From Candidatus Rifleibacteriota bacterium (lineage in GTDB: Bacteria; Riflebacteria; Ozemobacteria; Ozemobacterales; Ozemobacteraceae), in the NCBI GenBank assembly GCA_029560455.1, contig JAKQKW010000436.1, forward strand, positions 1 through 10,825: DNA of 10,825 nt, in the 5' to 3' direction. Both the position numbers and the translations under genes were made by a program. The notes below the pieces were generated by a model, which worked only from the letters and a program-made list of their open reading frames with translations, did not search any database and was not told the origin of the DNA. Below are positions 6,391 through 10,825 of this stretch, piece by piece. How positions within the stretch are numbered: position 1 is the first letter of the stretch; each line of letters starts with the position of its first letter.

Positions 6391-7622
6391 CACTTGCTTC
6401 CTTGTTGTTTACGAATTTTAATGCCAAAGCCGCACGGAATTTCGCTGACTTTCTTGACATCGTTCTCGTATTTGAGTTGCCGGTTTTTGCTGTTCAGATA
6501 GCATCTGCTGCCACCGTCAAAGATAACCGCAGCATCAAAGCCAAGCTTGAGAAGATTTTTTTGAATCTGCAGCCCGCTGGTTTCGTTAACTTGCTTTTGG
6601 TTCGTCTGCTTTGCAGCTCTGGGAGTTACGATTACATAAAGCTGTCCTTTGCGCAGAGCAAAAACCGTGTGGTCAGTCGCCCTGAGCTGCTCCGAGTCCC
6701 AGGCGCTCGAAATCTTGCCATTCAGACCGGCTCGGGGCTGATCGAATCGCTGCTCACGAAGAATATTTCCACCAGACAACCCTTCCCCGCTGCTGATTAT
6801 CAGCACGCCACCAGACATTAGATTTTTGACTTTATTCTTCGGTTTGCCTGGGGTTTTAAAGTTGGCCGTTACCCCTTCTCGCGTCTCATCCTCTGTCTGA
6901 GCGATGGCGTAGCTGCCGTCTGCCATGACGGCCAGAGCGCCCCGTTTTTTTATCTTTTCAAGCTTGGGAGCATGTTCAAACTCACCATTGATGATTATCG
7001 CTCCGAGAGGTTTTGTTCCGGTAAAAAAGGTGCCGTTGACTACGACATCGTATTGATCGCCAATTGGTATTGCGTCGAGTTCTTTATCCGCCTTGCGCCC
7101 ACTGAGACCCTTTTTGCATAAAAGAATATCGATCTTGTCGACCGCTTCTGCGATATAGCCGAGTCTTCTGAGCTCTTTAAGCGTCTTTTCAATATCATCG
7201 TCGACAGGCGCTCCAGAATCTAAAGGAGGCGTTGTCTGATGAGTCACGACAAGGCTAAGGTTAAAAAGCCACTGATCTGCAAAATTTTGGGCTTCTTTAT
7301 GTAGTCTGGCTGAAACATCGGCCAGATGCGCCTTTTTTTCTTTGTCAGACATACTCTGAACGATGGCAAATTTTTCAGCCTGTGCCTTTGCATTGGTGTG
7401 TGCAGCGTCAAAAACAGCTTTGTTTTCTTTGTGCAGCTTTTCGGCAAGTGCGGCAGGGTGCTCTTTCGGCTTTTGTTCAAATAACCGTTTAAGTTGCGCC
7501 AGAAAGATTTCTGCTTCGAACAACTGTTCAGAAGTGACATCACCGGGTTGGCTCTTTTTTTTAACAAGAAGTAGTTCGGCATTTTCAAGAATCTCAAAAA
7601 AAAACGGGCTTGTGGCAGACAT
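6390..7622 (-). CDS. Phosphodiester glycosidase (NAGPA) domain protein with helical N-terminal region
   Basis: A 410-residue protein. Residues about 190-405 match the NAGPA domain (N-acetylglucosamine-1-phosphodiester alpha-N-acetylglucosaminidase type): VVVNGTFF at 193-200, PLGAIIING at 205-213, RATDHTVFALRKGQLYVIV near 314-332, and LGFDAAVIFDGGSRCYL at 360-376. The usual DGGGS is DGGSR here, so one glycine is missing or shifted. Residues 1-185 are charged and helix-rich (many K, E, Q, A), with no signal peptide or membrane span, which is unusual because NAGPA proteins are mostly secreted or envelope-bound. The start has an AGGGGG site just upstream. It is first in a two-gene unit, with its stop overlapping the ankyrin start. 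Known enzymes of this family cleave sugar phosphodiesters; the target here is unknown, and the long N-terminus could be a delivery or trafficking domain. Confidence 0.75.
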   Translation of the reverse strand: MSATSPFFFEILENAELLLVKKKSQPGDVTSEQLFEAEIFLAQLKRLFEQKPKEHPAALAEKLHKENKAVFDAAHTNAKAQAEKFAIVQSMSDKEKKAHLADVSARLHKEAQNFADQWLFNLSLVVTHQTTPPLDSGAPVDDDIEKTLKELRRLGYIAEAVDKIDILLCKKGLSGRKADKELDAIPIGDQYDVVVNGTFFTGTKPLGAIIINGEFEHAPKLEKIKKRGALAVMADGSYAIAQTEDETREGVTANFKTPGKPKNKVKNLMSGGVLIISSGEGLSGGNILREQRFDQPRAGLNGKISSAWDSEQLRATDHTVFALRKGQLYVIVTPRAAKQTNQKQVNETSGLQIQKNLLKLGFDAAVIFDGGSRCYLNSKNRQLKYENDVKKVSEIPCGFGIKIRKQQGSK

Positions 7623-8084
7623 GGCACCCCCTACGCTACCATTTCCCCTAAAATGATATCAAGGGATTGAAAAACCCTCTTGGATGTTTTTTGGTGATGT
7701 TTGTAAGGCCATTCCCAACCTACTCAAAGGGTCTTTAATGAAAAATATATCATCTTCGATCCTGCCTTTCAAGCTCAGACAGAAGCAAGCAAAGTCTTAG
7801 CCCATAGAATGCCCCAAAATGTCCGAATTAATCCATGCTGATCACTGGCATCTTGTAATTCAATAAAAAAGCGTCAGAAGTGTCGGTGGTTTTTTGTGAT
7901 TTGTCAGATGCAGGCGACCTTGAGAACAAAGAGCAAAAAAACGGGCTGGCGAAAAAAAAGTTGAATCTGCAGGCCGGGTTGCTCGTTATATTGGTGACGG
8001 ATTGCCGCACCACGGTTTGAATATTGGTGTTGATTCTGACTGATTGTGGTAAATTAAGCGGTAGCTGCATTGCAGGGAAACAAA
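7623..8084. other. AT-rich divergent intergenic region without a convincing gene
   Basis: This 462-base gap separates the minus-strand NAGPA unit from the plus-strand cyclase. It should hold both promoters. On the minus strand TATCAT at about 7655-7660 is a possible -10 for the NAGPA gene, without a good -35. On the plus strand TGGTAAATT at 8047-8055 is an extended -10 candidate for the cyclase, with TTGATT only 14 bases upstream. Short frames read like protein fragments (for example a 38-codon frame at 7684-7800, plus strand), but none has a strong ribosome site. An 80-codon minus-strand frame at 7828-8070 has no Shine-Dalgarno site and an odd Ser/Phe-rich composition, so I do not call it. 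No tRNA or known riboswitch is recognisable. Confidence 0.5.
8074..8078 (+). promoter_or_regulatory. Ribosome binding site of the CHASE2 cyclase
   Basis: AGGGA lies 6 bases before the ATG at 8085. It favours this ATG over the in-frame TTG at 8070, which lies upstream of the ribosome site and would add five residues. Confidence 0.6.
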
Positions 8085-9893
8085 ATGCGAATCGATTATT
8101 TGAGCTGGGTAGTCTGTCTGCTGCTCGGTGTAATTATTTACGGCGCCGGCCCCGGACTGATTGACGATGCCGAAAACCGGTTTCTCGATCTGCAGTTTCG
8201 CCGTCGTGGCGTGGCCGAGGTCGATTCACGCATCGTGATCGCCGGCATCAACCAGGAAACACTCTCCTGGGCCGGGCGCCCGATGTTTGCCTGGGGCCCG
8301 GTCTATGCCGAACTGGTGCAGGCGGTAAAAAATGCTTCGGCTTCGACGCTGTTGCTCGATCTGGTTTTTGCTCCTGGCTCTGAAAGCGTAATCAGAGAGC
8401 ATGTTAAAGAAACTGCCGGTCGCCTGCAGGTGGATCTGCCACCTAAATTTTTGCGAGAAATCGGCTTTGACAAGCCATTTAGAAATGCACTGCTCGAACT
8501 GGTTGCGTCAGGAACCTCTCTTATTGCCGGCTTTGCCTGGGAACACGGCCAGCCAGTGTTTTCTGACCCGGCCCTGCTGCATATTGCCAAAAAAGACAAC
8601 ACCGGCTACTTCAACCTGGCAACCTCGCAAGACGGTGTGATCAGGCATGTCGAGCTGTTTGGGCAGGGGCCGACCGGGCCGGTGTTCGCCGTTTCGATGG
8701 CGGCAGCCCTGCGCAGCGGCGTTGCTCAGGTCGCTACGCCAGCGCAGGCTTTGCAGCAGATAAATTTTCGCGGGCCTCGTGGAACTGTCAGAACGGTGCC
8801 AGTGCACCAGATAATCGAAGCTTACCGCAGCGGCCGGCCGCAGCCTGTTGACCTGGCTGGCAAGATAGTATTGCTCGGCTTTACCGACATAACCGATTTC
8901 AAGGCCACGCCATTTGGTTACATGCCTGGGGTCGAAGTGCATGCCAGTATTCTCGATAATATTCTTGGCAATCGTTTTCTGCAGCCGCTGGCGCCAGGTC
9001 ATGAACTCTGGGGAGTCGTCGCAATGCTGGTCGGGCTGCTGGTAATTGCCAGACTAAGCCGATCTTATGCGATAGTCATCGGTTCGCTGATTTTCGTTGC
9101 CTGGCTCGGCGTTGCGGTTTTCTGGTTTGACCCTCTGGTGATTCCGGTAGTCAGGCCGATGCTGCTGCTGCTGGCACTTCTTGCCTGCGAACGTTTTATT
9201 GCCTATCGGGCTATCTATCTTGACCGGCGGCGAGTGCGCGAGGTTTTCGGCCGCTACGTCAGCGATTCGGTGGTTAAAGAGATTCTCGCCTCGAATGATC
9301 GCGATTTTCTGCAGGGAAAACGCCGGCGGTTGTGCATACTGATCGCCGATATCCGCGGCTTCACGACCTTCAGTGAGCAGCACGACGCGCATGCGGTGGT
9401 AGAGTTTCTCAATGCCTACTTTGCCAGGCTGACCGAAATCATCATGAATAATCGCGGTGTCGTCGACAAATTCCTTGGTGACGGTCTGCTGGCGTTTTTC
9501 AACGCTCCGGTCGAGCATGCCGATTTTGCCGATGATGCAATAAAAGCGGCGATAGAGATTGTCAGATATACAGAATCGCCTGAATTCAAGGCTATTTGCC
9601 ATGGCGCCGATTTGAAGGTCGGTCTGGCAGTTCATGCCGGCAATGTTGTTTTTGGTAACATCGGTTCAGAACGAAAGGCCGAGTTCACTGTCATCGGTGA
9701 TACCGTTAACGCCTGTTCGCGCATGGAAAACCTCAACAAGGAATATAAAACTTCGATAATCGCCAGTGGCGAAGTTGTCGGGCTGGTCAAAATGCCGGTG
9801 CAATGGAAATTCATTGAAAAAACGAGTCTGCGTGGAAAAGCCAACGAAGTTGAGCTTTTCACAATCGATAACCTGGAGGAAAAAAATGTTTAA
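8085..9893 (+). CDS. CHASE2-domain class III adenylate cyclase
   Basis: A 602-residue membrane receptor that makes cAMP from ATP. Order: N-terminal membrane helix (about 7-22); periplasmic CHASE2 sensor (about 28-295, with DLVFAP and TPFGYMPGVEVHASILDNIL hallmarks); three membrane helices (about 306-325, 328-349, 353-373); a linker helix; then the class III cyclase domain (about 415-595). Metal-binding aspartates are D422 (IADIRGF) and D466 (FLGDGLLA). K462 and T535 (EFTVIGDTVN) form the Lys/Thr pair expected for ATP rather than GTP, and N542 and R546 are the ribose and transition-state residues, so the domain should be active. The ligand of CHASE2 is not known. The last eight bases overlap the FecR-like gene downstream, so the two are translated together. 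Start chosen at the ATG with AGGGA upstream. Confidence 0.92.
   Translation: MRIDYLSWVVCLLLGVIIYGAGPGLIDDAENRFLDLQFRRRGVAEVDSRIVIAGINQETLSWAGRPMFAWGPVYAELVQAVKNASASTLLLDLVFAPGSESVIREHVKETAGRLQVDLPPKFLREIGFDKPFRNALLELVASGTSLIAGFAWEHGQPVFSDPALLHIAKKDNTGYFNLATSQDGVIRHVELFGQGPTGPVFAVSMAAALRSGVAQVATPAQALQQINFRGPRGTVRTVPVHQIIEAYRSGRPQPVDLAGKIVLLGFTDITDFKATPFGYMPGVEVHASILDNILGNRFLQPLAPGHELWGVVAMLVGLLVIARLSRSYAIVIGSLIFVAWLGVAVFWFDPLVIPVVRPMLLLLALLACERFIAYRAIYLDRRRVREVFGRYVSDSVVKEILASNDRDFLQGKRRRLCILIADIRGFTTFSEQHDAHAVVEFLNAYFARLTEIIMNNRGVVDKFLGDGLLAFFNAPVEHADFADDAIKAAIEIVRYTESPEFKAICHGADLKVGLAVHAGNVVFGNIGSERKAEFTVIGDTVNACSRMENLNKEYKTSIIASGEVVGLVKMPVQWKFIEKTSLRGKANEVELFTIDNLEEKNV
9875..9879 (+). promoter_or_regulatory. 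Ribosome binding site of the FecR-like gene, inside the cyclase gene
   Basis: GGAGG lies 6 bases before the ATG at 9886, within the last codons of the cyclase. It supports independent initiation of the downstream gene from the shared transcript. Confidence 0.75.
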
Positions 9894-10825
9894 CAGGTTT
9901 GCTGTAATTCTTGCGGTCTGTTGTTGTCTGATGTGTTCTGTGGCTGTCAGAGCCGCCGACGTGGCACTGGTCACCGAAATAACCGGCACGGTTCAGGCTT
10001 CTCTGGCCGGCGATGAATGGAACGTCGGACTGGCAGAAATGCTCCCGGATGGCGTCGAAGTCAAAGTTTCAGAAGATGGTTCGCTCGTGCTGGTGCATCT
10101 GGCGACCAATCGTGAATACCGTTTTGAACCGCAGGGAAACGGCAAGATCACCCTCGCAGGTGTTGCCGGTGATAAAATTTCCGCCTCTGAAATCGAACTG
10201 GTTTCGGCAAACCTGAACCTCGGAAGAGAAATGGGCAATCAGACCGGAGCCGTTGATCCGGGTCGTGTCAATGTGGCAGTTCAGTCTGCGCCACCTCCGC
10301 CTCCGGCCGCGGCTCCCGCAGCTCCAGCTCCGGCCCCGGTTCCATCGGATGAAATGATGGAGGAACGCAAGGCGGGACCGAGAGGTTCGATGATTCCTCA
10401 GGAAGAAATCAAAGATTCTTCTTCTGTCGACGGTTCCTTAGAATCGGCCAGAGAAGTGGCTATTTCGAGTTCATATAAAGCTAAGTCGGCCAGCATTGCG
10501 CGAAAGCCTCTGAAAGAAGAATTTGATTCGGAAGCTCCTGGTGTGGCACCAGAAATCGACGCCCTGGCAGACCAGGAAGTCGGTGCCGATGCCGGAATCG
10601 CAGCTGCCGGCAGCAGCGAAAACGAAGCAGCTCCGACTGATGCCGCGCCGGCCGCAAAATTCGTCAGTCTGGCTTTCCCGGCTGAGATTTTTGCGAAATT
10701 CTGCTCTGATGAAGCCAGTTTGAAGGTTACGGCCGACAAGGACCTGATCAGTCGTGTCAATTATCCCGCCAACGACTGGGTTGAAATTGAAATCGAAGGC
10801 GCCGAAAGCTTTGCCGGCACTTTCA
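9886..10825 (+). CDS. Secreted FecR-like protein with Pro/Ala-rich linker, C-terminus beyond window
   Basis: An open frame of 313 codons runs from the ATG at 9886 to the right edge without a stop. The N-terminus is a signal peptide (MFNRF, a cysteine-rich hydrophobic core, cleavage near VRA/ADV at 23-24), so the protein is periplasmic or outside. Residues about 27-92 resemble a FecR-type beta domain: an ITGTVQ strand, DEWNVGLAEMLPDGVEV, then alternating beta strands with LVHLATNREYRF. From about 134 to 152 comes a Pro/Ala-rich segment, then an acidic, low-complexity stretch to about 257, then a second folded region from KFVSLAFPAEIF onward. FecR-like proteins are frequent neighbours of CHASE2 cyclases, which supports a joint envelope-sensing role. 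The FecR assignment is by pattern only and moderate; the second domain is unidentified. Confidence 0.72.
   Translation, partial: MFNRFAVILAVCCCLMCSVAVRAADVALVTEITGTVQASLAGDEWNVGLAEMLPDGVEVKVSEDGSLVLVHLATNREYRFEPQGNGKITLAGVAGDKISASEIELVSANLNLGREMGNQTGAVDPGRVNVAVQSAPPPPPAAAPAAPAPAPVPSDEMMEERKAGPRGSMIPQEEIKDSSSVDGSLESAREVAISSSYKAKSASIARKPLKEEFDSEAPGVAPEIDALADQEVGADAGIAAAGSSENEAAPTDAAPAAKFVSLAFPAEIFAKFCSDEASLKVTADKDLISRVNYPANDWVEIEIEGAESFAGTF

Noticed and set aside
6561..7972. Identical 12-mer TTGAATCTGCAG at 6561 and 7961, and shared AAAAAAACGGGCT near 7599 and 7934
   Set aside because: Matches of this length are expected by chance in a 10-kb window, especially with A-runs, and the similarity does not extend. 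I do not treat them as a duplication.
7828..8070. An 80-codon minus-strand frame in the divergent intergenic region
   Set aside because: No Shine-Dalgarno site precedes its ATG, the product is Ser/Phe/Asn-rich with no domain, and it would start within the cyclase leader.
1..10825. CRISPR arrays, tRNA or rRNA genes, and insertion sequences
   Set aside because: I saw no regularly spaced repeats, no cloverleaf with a CCA end, no rRNA-like stretch and no complete transposase.

Overview
The window looks like a bacterial chromosome segment of moderate GC (my estimate is roughly 50-55% in the flanks and lower in the middle). The organism appears to have a Gram-negative-type envelope. Evidence: several Sec signal peptides, a CHASE2 receptor cyclase, sigma70-like promoter boxes and clear Shine-Dalgarno sites. 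The iron-sulfur flavoprotein operon fits an organism that oxidises amino or imino acids, plausibly an anaerobe. No marker gene is present, so I do not assign a phylum.

Layout from left to right. (1) 1-1179, minus strand: a secreted HExxH metallopeptidase, cut off at its C-terminal end by the window edge, with its own good promoter at 1210-1238. (2) 1249-4586, minus strand: a tight five-gene operon. In transcription order it encodes a small [2Fe-2S] subunit, an FAD/NAD(P)-type flavoprotein, a dicluster ferredoxin, a stand-alone BFD-like [2Fe-2S] protein and a DAO-family flavoenzyme. This is a multi-subunit dye-linked dehydrogenase of the HcnABC / LhpBEF / archaeal proline dehydrogenase type. 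In it the usual C-terminal BFD domain of the alpha subunit is a separate gene. (3) 4587-4944: a leader and intergenic region with a strong promoter, hairpins and a duplicated 9-mer. (4) 4945-7622, minus strand: a two-gene overlapping unit encoding an unexported phosphodiester-glycosidase (NAGPA) domain protein with a long helical N-terminus, then an exported ankyrin-repeat protein. Sampled stretches here are more AT-rich than the flanks. (5) 7623-8084: a 462-base divergent intergenic region that is AT-rich, with short protein-like fragments but no convincing gene. (6) 8085-10825, plus strand: a CHASE2 adenylate cyclase overlapping by 8 bases a secreted FecR-like protein with a Pro/Ala-rich linker, which runs off the right edge.

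How the parts may work together. The five-gene operon should form one membrane-associated or soluble complex that strips electrons from an amino or imino acid and passes them through flavins and Fe-S clusters to a carrier. The cyclase and FecR-like protein probably form an envelope sensing module that makes cAMP. The NAGPA and ankyrin pair is the least explained part. Its gene overlap, its opposite predicted export status and the frequent use of ankyrin repeats as immunity proteins make a toxin/immunity pair one hypothesis, but nothing in the sequence proves it.
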